64,000 bases of DNA from Ligula intestinalis (lineage: Eukaryota > Platyhelminthes > Cestoda > Diphyllobothriidea > Diphyllobothriidae), in assembly GCA_036362985.1 (NCBI GenBank), contig JAYGXS010000001.1, forward strand, positions 39,634,154 through 39,698,153, in the 5' to 3' direction. Position numbers and translations under genes: made by a program. This document shows, piece by piece, positions 12,086 through 23,366 of this stretch. Position 1 is the first letter of the stretch. Each line of letters starts with the position of its first letter. The notes below the pieces were generated by a model that was given only the letters and a program-made list of their open reading frames with translations, did not search any database and was not told the DNA's origin.

Positions 12086-12100
12086 TGGAAAGTGTTATCG

Positions 12101-13944
12101 TTAACTTTAACAATGACGATTACCTTTAAAGTTATTGTTCTAATTAATAGATTTTTTACGCCTACGGAACTAGAGGATTATCAAGGAAATTTCATTTTTC
12201 TTCATAGTATGTACGTCTCATAATTCTTTTAGAGAAAAAATTTGCCTAAGGTTGATCATTATTAATTCTATATTTTCATACATGCTTTAATGCCGGTTTC
12301 TGAGTGCTCATTAATATTTTGCTAACTTCCGCATGTTGCACGAATTCTGTTCCATGCTGTATACATTTTGACTGAAGATAGCTTATTTTGATATAAAGAA
12401 AAAGGCATGGTTACTCATGCAAATAAAGATTCGATTAAAACTCATTGTTTACCTTTGTAGCATCTTTTACATCTTCAAAACTTGAATATAATTATCAACA
12501 TTTCCTTTTTCTGAACAAACAATTAGTTATTGTTATATTTCTTTATTTAGCGCATTCACTTGTGGTTTTTCATCAATATTTTTGTACATGCGTTAAGGCC
12601 GATTTGCGAGTGATTACCAATCCTTCGCAAACTTTGGCATTTCGCACGCCTTTCTGGTTTCCTGTTTATGTGCGTATGGCAAAAGAACAATGCAGCATCG
12701 TTCAGTACTTCTGGATTGAAATAACTGATACAGTTTTTTTCCTTGAAAAGGCCGTTGGTTGTAGTGTAGAAAACAGGACTAACCCTAGTAGTTCCGCCAA
12801 CGCAAAGTAGATATCACGATTTTCACGATTGCACGTATCGTACTTAATGAATATCCAAGGTCTTGGCTACTTTTCTTGAGGCTAGAAAGAGTGGTTTTTA
12901 GGGGGCGAGTGCTAGTCATCGCGTGTCGCATGAACGTTATTTGCTTGTCTGTTCAGACAGGCAGGCAAGCAGACAGCCTCATTTCGCTTAAAAACGGTAG
13001 GATAACACAGGGTAAAGGGGGAGGGACAGACTTTGATAAAGTAGTCCAAGCAATATCTTCGGCTTTTTGATGCCGTACTAGTTGATAAATGTCAATTTTG
13101 ATTCGAGGTTCCGGTGCAGTGCAAAGGCGCACTGCCATTAGTCAGAGAAATCGGCAGTCTGCCTGAGCTCAACGAAAAATGGCAGGCGCCTGTAAGAAAT
13201 GCATAAAATATTGAAACACCTGCAGCGTTGATATCGTGTCAAGTTCTTCTGATTTCGTCTCAGTTGATAAATCTTTTTGGCCCCTCAGAAATGTAGATAA
13301 TGGTGCGCGCATGGGGGGTTTGAAGGGAGGAACGACATTTATATTTTTGACCTTCACTTTTTCAATTGGCTCTGCGGATATGCACCGGATATCCATGTGG
13401 GCAGCAAGAAGGTGCGTGATATCGGGTCGCATGAATGTCAAAGTAATTTGCCGTCGCACACACTGAAAATAGCAATCAGCTGCTGTCTAATGAGGACCAA
13501 GGTGGGAAATTTAACCGTCTAAATAAAAAACTGCCTCGAATACCCGGCTGGTTAATAAGCCGTCGGGCTACCTTATGGTACGTACCTCCTTCCGATCTTT
13601 TCAATAATCACTTGCGGGCTTTGAGACTTAAATTGGAGCAGTGCAATTGTGAAACTCAGCCAGCTAGAAGTTGGGCATTGACTGTTTCGCTGCGGGACTG
13701 CTGCCTAGCTAACAAGTGATTTGCCTTCAATAACTTTTGGCGGTGCTGGCTACGATCCAACAGGCTTCTTGCATCACTTTCCCAATTCATGCAGTGTCTA
13801 GTACCCTGGTGACACCGCACCTACCCACACGCCAACCCCCCTCTTTCCTTACGTTGTGACCGGGTGTGTAGGCCAACCGAGCCGCCATATGGCGGCCCTT
13901 TCACACTTGTCGCCGGAAGACTCTTGACGTTCGGTGCGGTGGTA
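12101..13944. other. No recognisable gene
   Basis: The first 700 bases are AT-rich and share the short TTTGCGAGTG-containing segment with 9620-9680. The rest is mixed composition. Open frames up to 121 codons show no domain I recognise. Confidence 0.4.
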
Positions 13945-14191
13945 GAACAGAAGTCAGCCTCGTGGTCCACCGGCGAGTCCGCTGCGCCAAAAACCATGCG
14001 CTATGGTGGCTCCTCACCTGTTCTGCCTCCTTTCCCAACGCCACCCCCACCTGTCTGCAAGTCACCAGAGGATGCGTCATGTTTGTTCTCTCGTAGCCGT
14101 TTAGTCACTCTGTTTTTTTAAGAAATGACTGAACGCTTCAGCATGGTTGTCTGCCGAACTTCCTTTCTGCCTGCCTGGCGGGTGGTACTAC
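13945..14191 (+). repeat. 247-bp direct repeat, left copy
   Basis: Aligns without gaps to 15254-15500 with about 11 mismatches. It opens with GAACAGAAGTCAGCCTCG and closes with CTGGCGGGTGGTACTAC. There are no TG/CA ends and no obvious flanking duplication, so a local segmental duplication or two insertions of one repeat are equally possible. Confidence 0.85.
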
Positions 14192-14821
14192 GACATCGCT
14201 CGTGAGAACCTCGAATCTGCCGTGTAGCCCGGCATAATTTTTATTGCATCTGCTGATCTGCAACTCCGTACGGAGACCGCATTCTCGCAAGAAAGACCAA
14301 GTATCTTACACAATCACCGCGTGAAAATAATGCATTCAGCTAGCTCATATTACCATCTGTTATACTTATTGTTTACTTCTCAGCTACTAATACACGTATA
14401 GGTAATAAGAATACTCGTTGATTAATGAGCCGATAGCTCTTCTATTAGATAGGGAACGTCCCGTAAACCTCAAGATATAATTAGACACTGCAATAGGTCA
14501 AAATTTAGTCTGAAAACGGCAAATGGCAGCATGAAGCCCAAAGGCATAGTAGAATTTGAGCTATTACATAATAACATTTCGTTGACCGATAAGATGACAC
14601 AGTCTTATGGATAGAGTTTAGAGGGTGGAAACCAAGGCAAGCTCTGCTGTGCTCAGAGCCCAAAACATGCACTTAATTGGAATAGTTTAAACCCAGATTC
14701 ACACTCCTTGTTGAGACAAGCGGATCTGAGCCCCAGCGTTAGCTTTAATCAACTTCACCTCTGACAAATGGTAGCGTCAGTGTTAGTACCAGTACTACTA
14801 ACGAGCAGCTACATTGTTAGC

Positions 14822-14868
<47 letters not shown>

Positions 14869-14878
14869 NNNNNNNNNN

Positions 14879-14925
<47 letters not shown>

Positions 14926-15253
14926 GAGTAGCCATATCCGTCTCGGCCTCCTTGACCCTGTCTTGACATCTAGAGAAGTTGAGTGAGGATAAATAGTGCA
15001 GTAGTACCTACGCAAAGTCTACTGTCACTTAAACCTAAGTTAAGCGGTGTTTCTGGCTTGCATTGGAGTAAGCGGCCAACTTCGGGTCCCGTTTGCTCTT
15101 CTTGACCCTGGGCGAAGGCAAAGAGTGCGGTTGGCGCCAACTACGTCCGCTGTCACTATAATCTTCCCCACTAAGACTGTCATCTTCTGTAGCAACCTGT
15201 TGGTGTACTTCTTGGACTTCATCGAAATCGATGATCGAACGCACACACACATG
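14192..15253. other. Interval between the direct repeats
   Basis: Contains the AGT microsatellite at 14822-14928. The flanks of the microsatellite (GGCCTCCTTGACCCTGTC near 14946 and TCGAAATCGATGATCGAAC near 15222) recall 2704-2725 and 2852-2870. No coding signal. Confidence 0.4.
14822..14928. repeat. AGT trinucleotide microsatellite with 10-N assembly gap
   Basis: Nearly uninterrupted TAG/AGT units on both sides of ten Ns (14869-14878). The gap is of a conventional size, so the true length of the array is unknown. Confidence 0.95.
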
Positions 15254-15500
15254 GAACAGAGGTCAGCCTCGAGGTCCACCGGCGAGTCTGCTGCGCCAAC
15301 AACCATGCACGATTGTGGCTCCTCACCTGTTCTGCCTCCTTTCCCAACGCCGCCCCCACCTGTCTGCAAGTCACCAGAGGATGCGTCATGTTTGTTCTCT
15401 CATAGCCGTTTAGTCACTCTGTTTTTTTGAGAAATGACTGAACGCTTCAGCAAGGTTGTCTGCCGAACTTCCTTTCTGCCTGCCTGGCGGGTGGTACTAC
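15254..15500 (+). repeat. 247-bp direct repeat, right copy
   Basis: Partner of 13945-14191. The copies diverge sharply outside these limits: before the left copy lies GCGGTGGTA, before the right copy a short CA run. Confidence 0.85.
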
Positions 15501-15774
15501 CTTGGGACTTTTCAATATTCAGGTGAGCTGTCGCGACAGCAATCCTATCGGCTGCTAGGTGGAGAACACCACCCCCTCTCCCGACTGAATTAACGTTGTT
15601 TGTTGATTGTTCGACCAATAGAACTCCAGCGAGCGTCCTCTAGCATCCTATTCGCAGTGATTTCTGTCCCCCTTAAATCGTCTCCCTGACTGGGGGTGCG
15701 TAGTAGGTGTAACTCATCGTGCGTCCTCAGAAGCCAAATCGATTTACACGACCAATTATTAATTGGACGGTAGT

Positions 15775-15955
15775 GGACTGAAATAATTTATGTATCTTAG
15801 ATGGGCTTGTCAACCATTCTGACACTGGCATCTAGTCGTTTTTGACTTGATTTGGTAAGATCTGAAGGAAACTGAACCAAAGACCAATTTTCTTGTAGAC
15901 GTACAGCGTTCCCGTATATATGTACCGGCCCGATGAATACTTATCGAAATTTGCG
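15775..15955. repeat. PLE pseudo-LTR, copy 1
   Basis: Shares GGGCTTGTCAACCATTCTG, TTTTTGA(C/T)TTGATTTGGT, GACCAATTTTCTTGTAGA and GGCCCGATGAATACTTATCG with 16907-17087 in the same orientation. Differences are scattered substitutions and a few small indels. Confidence 0.75.
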
Positions 15956-16198
15956 AAAATTTCTATCAGAGACTTCAGAATAGTAATTGGCAAGCGTACG
16001 ATTGCTTTCGATAAATTCTCGTCCGGCGGGATACAAGTTTAAGCGTGCTCGTCTTTTCGCACAAGTGAGTCGTGAGGCTAGGGAGTCATGGAAGAGGTCG
16101 ATAGGAGTAGGCTGGTTACGAGGGCAGGGTTTGGTGGAACCAGTCTAGGCGAGGGGAAGGGGAGGGAGACAAAACATAGCGCGGACGATTGCATGCGG

Positions 16199-16890
16199 CT
16201 ACGTGACTGTGGGCCACGCCAGGCGCGGAGCTTGTAGGAAATTCTTTCGTGCACACAACTTCGGCTTCATCAACTCGATAGCGGTCGCTTGTGTTGTTGC
16301 TAGCAGGGGCTGACCCAAGGACTTTGGATATTTTGGTGGGACCTAATAGATCACCATGATGGCTTCGTTGGGGTCCACACGGTCTCCGGAATCAACCATC
16401 TGCGCCAGAATAGAGTCGTTTATGCTCCCGACTTCATTTTTTCTCAGCCATGCCGGGAGGTGTTCCTTTATTCTTTTTTCGGTAGGCACCGACTCGTGCA
16501 ACTAATATAACCTGCTCCACGGGAGCAGATAAAGAAATAGATGTACATGGAGGTGGTCTGAGCTGGTAACCTATCCTTACCCTCCCACGTAAGCCCGGAT
16601 TAGTGAAAAAATAATACCCGAACTCTCGCTGCCGGGAAGGTTAGTGACACGGCTAGGTAAAGGCATCTTTACAGAAGTTAACTTGCCGTGTCCCCTCGAA
16701 AGGGGACTCTGATGAATAGTGTTTTCCTTACTATAGTAAGCGTGGTGGGTTTTATTTGTTTTGCAGTCATATTCATTGTAAAATATCTCCCAGGATACCC
16801 GTTCTCGCGAAGTAGGTCCTGAATTTTCTTGAACTCTTCCTCAATACTGTCTGTTGAGCAAATTTTCCTAGCACTTTGCACTAAACAGCG
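16199..16890 (-). pseudogene. PLE C-terminal coding remnant with GIY-YIG domain (lineage c)
   Basis: Starts with the post-RT linker SARKICSTDSIEEEFKK and RENGYPGRYFTMNM, then RKTLFIRVPFRGDTAS, a segment found after the RT core of Penelope elements. After a break near 16678 the GIY-YIG part appears across frames: TTSMYIYFFIC, AGYISCTSRCL, EHLPAWL-like, DPNEA and the C terminus QAPRLAWPTVT ending at TAG 16199-16201. Multiple stops and frameshifts make it non-functional. The same C terminus occurs at 49269, so the two copies belong to one family. Confidence 0.85.
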
Positions 16891-16906
16891 AATTGAGAGG
16901 TAATGA

Positions 16907-17087
16907 ACTGAAATACATTACGTATCTGAGACGGGCTTGTCAACCATTCTGCCCCTGGTGTCTGCTCATTTTTGATTTGATTTGGTTGGATCAGAAGGTA
17001 AGCGAACCAAAAACCAATTTTCTGGTAGATATACTCCATTCTCGTATAAATGTCCTGGCCCGATGAAGACTTATGGAAAGCATGCGT
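16907..17087. repeat. PLE pseudo-LTR, copy 2
   Basis: Direct partner of 15775-15955, placed immediately upstream (in element sense) of the linker-coding segment. The element therefore reads pLTR, truncated coding region, 3' region, pLTR. Confidence 0.75.
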
Positions 17088-18559
17088 ATACTCGACAACT
17101 GCTCTTTGGATGTCTATGCTTTTTATCAACGGCAGTTCGGAGTCCCTTATATAGAATTAAGCTTGACTAGTAAATGTCCTTTTATTTGTAGACTATGCAG
17201 GTTTTTAAATTCCACTTAAATCGACCACTGTGGGTCCACCTCTCGAGGTTGTCGTTCCGCTAACAAATTTGGAAGCACAACACAAATATGTTGCAGGTTC
17301 TCTCTTCTTGTTACAAGTTGGGCATTTTATTACTACACAGAGATCTCTAGTATGGCAGCAGTACCAGGGAAACTTTTTCTAAAATGTGACAAGGGAAACA
17401 CCGTGTTCACCTTACAACTGTGACCGGTGTCGGCATAAATCACTATTGTCGCCGAAAATTATCATGAGTAAACTTGTTTAGATGAGGTAAAGCAGGGAAT
17501 TAGTGCTTCGAATGTCCTCTGAAACCAGATAGCAGAAACCCTTGAGATCGACTTAATGTGTCTTCCCAAATGTGTTAGCCTCCGAGTATCTGACACCACC
17601 TAGTCCTGGAGCATTTACTTTACTCGGCGTCCGCCAAATTAATAAAAGTTGTGCCTTTGGAAAATGCATGTACTGAGTAGGTCTACGTAGAACAGCAGAG
17701 GCATGCAGTCATTTTTTCGTTTTTCATTTCTGTGAACTTTTTCAATGTTAAGGGCTGGTACCATGTCTACCGATAGCCTTGAGCATCACATAGCAGTAAA
17801 AGGTTGTAGTCACAGTTGTCATTTTGCCTCCTTCACAAATTGCACGCAAATTGAGGTTCAATGTTTAAACTATTTTGATTGATTATGTGTTTCCCCCTTA
17901 GGCGAGACATGGGACTAGAAACGTCATCCTACCATTATTGCCATAATTCACTGATTTTTTGTTGCGATAGACACCCCTAAAGTTAACAGACTGAGTAGCC
18001 TGCGATTAAAAAAATACTTGAGTACGTTTACGTAATGTCCTGGGACTGAAAGAAACCTACCGCGGTGCCTTATGTATGTAGGCACTCTTCAATGCTTAAA
18101 ATAGATAGCGTTTTCGACTGCTGCAGTCGGCCAACTACCCGAGGAAAAGCAACTCAATTGCAGCAAGTCCAAAGTCGATTGTGCGATCTGGCTTAAGCTG
18201 TCGGTAAAATGAAGGCTAACTAAATAACCCATTTACATGTATATGAAACGGTCAACGTCACCTATACGCATACGCCTCATTCGTTGCGTATGCAGTGTAA
18301 CACCTCCCAGCCCAACTTTGGTGGACGTTTTGCTGGAGTTGTTCCATGTCCAAAGGACCTTTCTGAAATAGGCAAGGCCATTAGAAACCTCAGTTGGCTG
18401 TCGTTCTAGTGCACAGTCGGTCATATTTGTCTTCTGCTTTCGCTGTAAAATGGCGGAGGAGGAAGAGCAGGAGTTATATGTAATTCCTCATCTTTGGAAA
18501 ACTCAACTGGATTTGTGAACTTAAAGAAGGAAGAGCCACAAAGACGAAGGTGCTTTAGG
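17088..18559. other. No recognisable gene
   Basis: Mixed-composition DNA with short frames only. I see no copies of the window's repeat families here. Confidence 0.4.
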
Positions 18560-18736
18560 ACGATCTACACAAAGGAATAAAACTGGAGATGAGTGCTCGC
18601 ATTCCAGGTGTGTGTTTAAGTAATGAAGAAGTCTCTTCAGTCACCGGAAGATGCCTTCATTTGTCTGAGCTTTCGAACACTTAGCAAAGTTCACCGTCAG
18701 AGATAAAAGCAGTAAGGAAAAACAGGCAGGGGCCAT

Positions 18737-19500
18737 TCAAGCACTAGTGACGTCAGTCCGGAGGTAACTGTGTAAGGCTCTGTGTGCCAGCACTAGATCA
18801 ATAAATCGATTAACTGAGTTGCCCTCGGAGGCCCAGGGTTAAATAAATTCTCGGCTTGTCTTGCCACTGGCATGGGCGATTACCGTTATGGTGGCGAAAT
18901 TAAACTAGTGACCGGTTTCGCAGGTATGGGCGGCCACTTGCGAATATGCACCACCTCGTCTTACAGCCAGCACATACTCGTGTATACGCGATCAAAGCAT
19001 GCGTCCAGTCTGTCCTGTGTAATTTTGACGACATTTTAGGCACGGTATGCGAACACTGCACCCCACTGCTCACTAGAATTTAATCGCACGTTGGTTTTCA
19101 TAAATATGCTACGCATGGTAGCCTTGGACCGGTGCGCAATTCCGACGCCTAGTCCCCCAGCATTGCGCTCGGTCGCTGCTGACACGTCCCTCATGTATGT
19201 CAGCGCATGCCAGATCGTATAGGCTAGTTTTAACTGTGTCCTCGCGTGGCGACCACGTAGACATCGGCTTATGAAGGCCTTCGGGTGGCCGTTCCGCATA
19301 AACTGACCGCTGATATATCGGGCCTCACGTGCTTTTTCTTCCGGTTTGCTGCAGTGACTCTAGATTGTTTTAATAGTGTTCTCACGCAGCTTTAGTTTTG
19401 AGTCACCAGATGGTTGCTGTAAAAATTGAGAAACTGTGTGGTGTTTCTCACCTTCCTTTTCCTAGTTCGTCGTTTAAACTTCGTGTTACAGCAGCCGAAC
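18737..19500 (-). pseudogene. PLE linker and GIY-YIG endonuclease remnant (lineage b)
   Basis: From upstream: NTTQFLNFYSNH and SCVRTLLKQS, the conserved stretch after the RT; then RNGHPKAFISRC and LGVGIAHRSKATMRS; then, after a frameshift near 19040, the endonuclease core CLKCRQNYTGQTGRML and SQVAAHTCETGH, and the C terminus SVNRFIDLVLAHRALHSYL ending at the stop 18737-18739. In-frame stops lie at 18992-18994, 18905-18907 and 18839-18841. The zinc-knuckle-like CxxC and the Y-T-G-Q-T-G-R core are still readable. Confidence 0.88.
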
Positions 19501-19504
19501 ACGT

Positions 19505-19915
19505 CAGCCGCCACCTTTGCCATCCATCCAGACAGACAGACACCCCGAGTTCACACCGGACAAACGCACGCGAACAGAGGTCAACGCACAGACACAAAGA
19601 GCTGTGGCCACGGCAAAGAACGCCGCCGGATTATGCATGTCCTTAAGAGGTCACCCACCATCCGAAGTCTACCCAGAGGGGCCAATAAGTACGGACGAAG
19701 CGGGCGCGGACCGATTGCCCTTAAATGCGAGGGCTGACACAGGACGCGGGACTTGTTGCAGACGAGAACGCCGTGACGCAACGACAGACAACTTGCTAGC
19801 GAACACGGGACAAGCCGACTGACACGTGCAGAGTTGATGTGCACGCAGGAATTGTTATAGTAAACTATTCTCGGTTATCCTCCCTGTCTTCTAACCCATA
19901 CGTACAACTGGGGAA
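19505..19915. other. About 400-bp sequence interrupting the PLE
   Basis: It lies exactly where the RT frame (SSLDVLFRR) stops and before the frame resumes (RNTTQFLNF). It is GC-richer than its surroundings, with CAGACAGACAGACACCCC near 19528. GTGTT occurs on both sides when read on the minus strand, a possible 5-bp duplication. It could be a solo LTR or SINE; I cannot name it. Confidence 0.45.
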
Positions 19916-20357
19916 CACAACACTTCGCCTGAAGAGCACATCAAGGGAGGATATTTTCTGCTCTTTTTCTTCTTCCTTTTTGAGTTGTTGATCTGGGAAG
20001 ATGGAGCTAAGTTGATCATAGAAATTTTGTAGCGTGTTCTTTTTGACGATAACGAACATGCTGTCAACTTAACGGTGTTAAAAGATCGGTGGTTTTTATG
20101 TGAAAGCAATATTTTCCAGGTCTTGCTACTAAGCCGAAGATTCGAGAACCCGATGGAGTTCCCCTGAACTGCTCACAAGTCAATCTTGCTAAGGGAAAGT
20201 AGATCTTTTGGAAAATGTCGAACAGCTTCATTAGGTGTCCAATACTGAGCGAACCTTGAGTTTCGTCGTAGGATTCCTCAAGTTTCCTGCGCAAGACGTC
20301 TTTTGTCAAACTGGATGAGATGGATGTGCAGAATGATGTCAGTTCAAAAGGAATCAA
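19865..20357 (-). pseudogene. PLE reverse transcriptase remnant
   Basis: RT motifs appear in order. Motif A reads FELTSFCTSI, where the usual catalytic Asp is Glu. A palm segment reads RRKLEESYDETQ. The motif normally KGTPMGSPISG reads RGTPSGSRIFG. The catalytic YVDD box has become stop-Val-Asp-Ser before MFVIVKKNT. The following EEEKEQKISSLDVLFRR is the typical FLDV region. At least one frameshift lies between 20060 and 20110. The protein would have copied element RNA at a nicked target; this copy cannot. Confidence 0.88.
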
Positions 20358-20400
20358 TAGTTCATCCAGTTGAATGCTACTTGCAAAACCTGTTTGTGAC

Positions 20401-20869
20401 CAGGAGTTTCCTGAGCACAGTTAAAACGGCATGAATGATCAGCCTGTGGAAAAAGTAATTGGTTTACTGAAATTGCTAAATCCTGAGCTTTTTCGTGTTT
20501 CCTGACTGCAACTTCAGCAAACCCTGCAAAATTAATTTCTACCCAATTGTGTTACCTCATTGTCGGCACGCCTTCTTTGAATCTACGTATCGTTGTTGTT
20601 TACCCGCAAACAGTATATGTGCATTTTCGAGCACTTTCGTTGTTGCAGACAACAATTGGTCAAGTGACCGGTTGACGTGTGGTGACTCACTCCACGTAGG
20701 CGAGCCTGTCCATCTCCCACCGCTGCTAACGCGTACGTCTGCATTTAAAGGCGCCTTCCGCAACAGCCAATCAGGTCCCGCAAAAGCTAGCCTCTCTCAG
20801 TGGCGAATAGGACGCATGCACGCCTTGGTCGATGCAGTCTTTCCGGCCAATAACCTTTGAGGCCACCAG
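20401..20869. other. No recognisable gene
   Basis: Open frames of 121 codons (+) and 68 codons (-) overlap here without family resemblance. The upstream part of the PLE may extend a little into this interval. Confidence 0.35.
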
Positions 20870-21115
20870 ACAATGCACGTTCTCAGTGCTGCTGCTGCTG
20901 AAAACCGCACTTGGGATCCGGTCGATCTCCTGAGCGTACGGGCTCTCCCGAGTCAATCTACTCTCATCTATTCTCCTCTCCTTGTGTACACAATACATTC
21001 TTTCTACTACTCTGGCCTTTAAAGACTTCTCTTCTGCACTACGTAACTATGGTTTGAAGATCGCAGTTGCACGGTTAGACTCACTTAACCCCCTGCGATA
21101 AACGCTCAGATGATA
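20870..21115 (-). repeat. Dispersed repeat D, copy 1
   Basis: On the minus strand it begins TTATCGCAGGGGGTTAAGTG, followed by CAACTGCGATCTTC, an AGAATGTATTGTGTACA segment and AATAGATGAGAGTAGATTGA. The same series occurs at 25590-25945, 31440-31760, 37925-38390 and 61990-62360. At 38 kb it is joined to a PLE-type tail, so it is probably the 5' part of a PLE terminal repeat. Confidence 0.7.
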
Positions 21116-22367
21116 AATTTGGTGGTGAAGATGTAATTAGTGGTGTTGATCAATGATAAAGGGGTAAACCCCATAAATTTGTAGTCTGAATAAATCTCCG
21201 TAGTTGGCCATACTTCGTCGCTGTGCGCAAATTGAATCTCGTTCGCCAACTACTCCCCTTCCCCCTATATGCACGCCGTCCCCCTCTCCCCACATTTTAA
21301 AGGGCCGGCGGCTTTTTCAGAATTGCGGTGTTTCGTGGTTGTCCCAATACGCTGACCGTCTTGAGGAGGGAGGGGTGGGGGCATTAGAGGAACAGGCTTG
21401 AGGTCAGTTTGTGATTCAACGAATGATAATTCCAAAGCCCGTGGCCTCCCTTGCTTCAAATTCTAAACCATTTTTGGCTAGACAATCAGGGTGGGAAGGG
21501 TGAATTAAACCTTACTTTTTCTCTCCTTCTAGTTGCGTTCAAAGACATAAAGCAAACCACAATTAGGAGAGATTTACTGAGCAGTCGAGCTGGCTTTCTC
21601 TCGAGAGTGCCCAAGGCACCAGAAAATTGTCCGAACGTATAGGGCTGCCTCTAGCCATTGCCGACAGCGAATGATGACTGCTCACTAAAATTTCAAAATC
21701 TCCCTCCTTAGAGCACAGAAGCCGTGTGTTTGCCACTTAGTAATAGTAATAAGTAATAGTAATAATTTTGGTACCTTCCTCAGGGTTGTGAAAACCAAAA
21801 TATCATTCGTAGGGAAGAACAGCGGTGGCACAAAGGAGAAAAATTGTACGATTGTCGCATATACCAGAGGCACAATAAGCAATTGAGGTCACGTAGCGGA
21901 AAACAATACCAGAGGTTTGAATGAATAGCAATATCAGGTTGCTAACGGCGCTTTCACTTAACAAGGATTCCATTGGCATCACCGATAAAATGTAATGTTG
22001 TTTTCTCGGGAGAAAATTGAACAAGGCGAAGATCCCGAGATCACTGATAAAGCTACGTAACTGCTGGAGGTTTTGAATGAAGGTTGTAGCAATGCGTCGT
22101 AGCTTTTCAATCGCACCAGAGGCGGGTAGTATGATGTAGAGCTTGGCAGGTAAGCCAGTTTATCTTCTGGCTGCAGCTAGTGCGTAAAACGACTTGAACC
22201 AGAGGGGACAGGAAGGATGATCCTGGGAACAGGAGGAGGAGGATGAGAAAGGGGAGAGAAGGATAAAAATGAGGACGGTTTCTGTCGTTGGCCCTTTTAC
22301 GGCAAAATACTGGGCTACCCAGAATGGAATGTTCGAAAAGCCTTCGGCTGGTAGTTATATGGTATGT
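21116..22367. other. No recognisable gene
   Basis: Short frames only. A polypyrimidine stretch lies at about 21255-21297 and AGTAATAGTAATA repeats at about 21739-21765. Confidence 0.4.
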
Positions 22368-23283
22368 GTTTCGTCTTTCTCGACTTTTCTGACACCGTAT
22401 CTAGCAGCCATGTGTACGTCAAACTCAATGATAACAACTATCAGGACAGTATGGTACTGCTTAACAAATAATAATTAAGGATAATTAAAGTACAAACCAC
22501 AACAACGGGTACACACAGTCAAGAACAAAGGGAGTCGGCCAAATCGCATGCCTCTAGATAAAGGAATAAAACAAATTCAACAACGACGCCACACAGGGCA
22601 AAATCAGTCTTAGGAGTGTGTGTGTGTTTGTGGGGAAGTAGGCGCTCGCCGGTTTTATGCGACTTCAGGAGACAGTTCATGTGACATCCTATTGGTTTGA
22701 GACACCAGCGCAACAGGTGGTTTGTGGACAGAGGCAATATAACAGTATCAGCGGCGAGTGGCACCAAAAGGCGAGGGGTGGACAGCATGATTGCCTATCC
22801 ACCACAAGGTCAGTCATGATTCTTCATCTCAGCGAGTCGAAACAATTGTCGCTTGGGGCAGCGCGGGACCGACAGCGTTGTGGGAAAAGGAGACACAAGA
22901 CAAGAGAGTCGAATAGAGAGGTTTGGTGATCATTTTGGAAGGTCGTGTCCAATCGAGGGAAAAGGGTCAACATGGGAGGACTGCCAGCATTCGAGGGAGG
23001 AAGGGAACACGGACACGCGGCTCAGAGGAACGGGGGCAGATTTCTTAAGAGACAAGCAATCATATGTAGGTCGGGCAGGAAGTTCGCTGGAGAAGGGACG
23101 TGGAGAATGTCAAGCTAAAGCTTTTAAATCTCTGGAGAAATTTATTTCTGATCGTGGTATCTATCAGTATATTGAAGGTCTATAGGCGTAGACCGACATT
23201 GTAAGTGTATATTTGTGTTGAAACCCATCAACCCCTGTGAAATATACACATGCTGCCTTCATACAGTCCCCAGTAGTATAAAT

Positions 23284-23330
23284 TGACGTTGTAACTTACC
23301 ATACTAACAGCCTAGGTACTTGCTAAAAGG
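23284..23330. repeat. Left 47-bp arm of hairpin around the ribozyme
   Basis: Pairs with 23440-23486 with only two mismatches; the arms are separated by 109 bases. Contains GCCTAGGTACTTGCTAAAAG. Confidence 0.95.
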
Positions 23331-23366
23331 TATATCAACCAGAAAGCAGATAGGGAAAGCTGGGGT

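Larger units (their letters stand above)
11005..12087 (-). mobile_element. Penelope-like retroelement insertion with self-inverted 5' end and 13-bp target duplications
   Basis: Flanks are GAAAGTGGTATCG (10992-11004) and GAAAGTGTTATCG (12088-12100), a 13-bp direct repeat with one difference, as expected of a target-site duplication. Reading on the minus strand, the element holds a GIY-YIG domain fragment (11362-11745), a roughly 350-bp 3' region, and the tail GGAATCCGAAACGTCAGGC followed by AAATAAA. Its 5' end (about 11850-12087) is an inverted copy of the same 3' region, so the whole insertion can fold into a hairpin with arms over 200 bp long. Reverse transcriptase is missing, so this is a 5'-truncated copy. 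Confidence 0.85.
15775..17087 (-). mobile_element. Penelope-like element remnant between direct repeats (pLTR-like)
   Basis: A minus-strand PLE coding remnant (16199-16890) lies between two direct repeats of about 180 bp (15775-15955 and 16907-17087). Known PLEs often carry such repeats, called pseudo-LTRs, made by partial tandem insertion. Downstream of the coding part, the minus strand at 16010-16040 has CGAGAATTTATCGAAAGC, the same 3' end word found in the related copy at 49459-49480. No clear target duplication was found. Confidence 0.75.
18560..20400 (-). mobile_element. Penelope-like element, degraded, lineage b, split by foreign sequence
   Basis: Two colinear minus-strand coding remnants: reverse transcriptase at 19865-20357 and linker plus GIY-YIG at 18737-19500. 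They would join in the known PLE order if about 400 bp (19505-19915) were an insertion. Downstream of the final stop the 3' region runs to about 18570 (a TTTTATTCCTTTGTGTAG-like end). Ends and target duplication are not resolved. Confidence 0.8.

Noticed and set aside
13945..15500. LTR retrotransposon
   Set aside because: Repeat ends are not TG/CA, there is no primer binding site, polypurine tract or coding sequence, and no flanking duplication was found.
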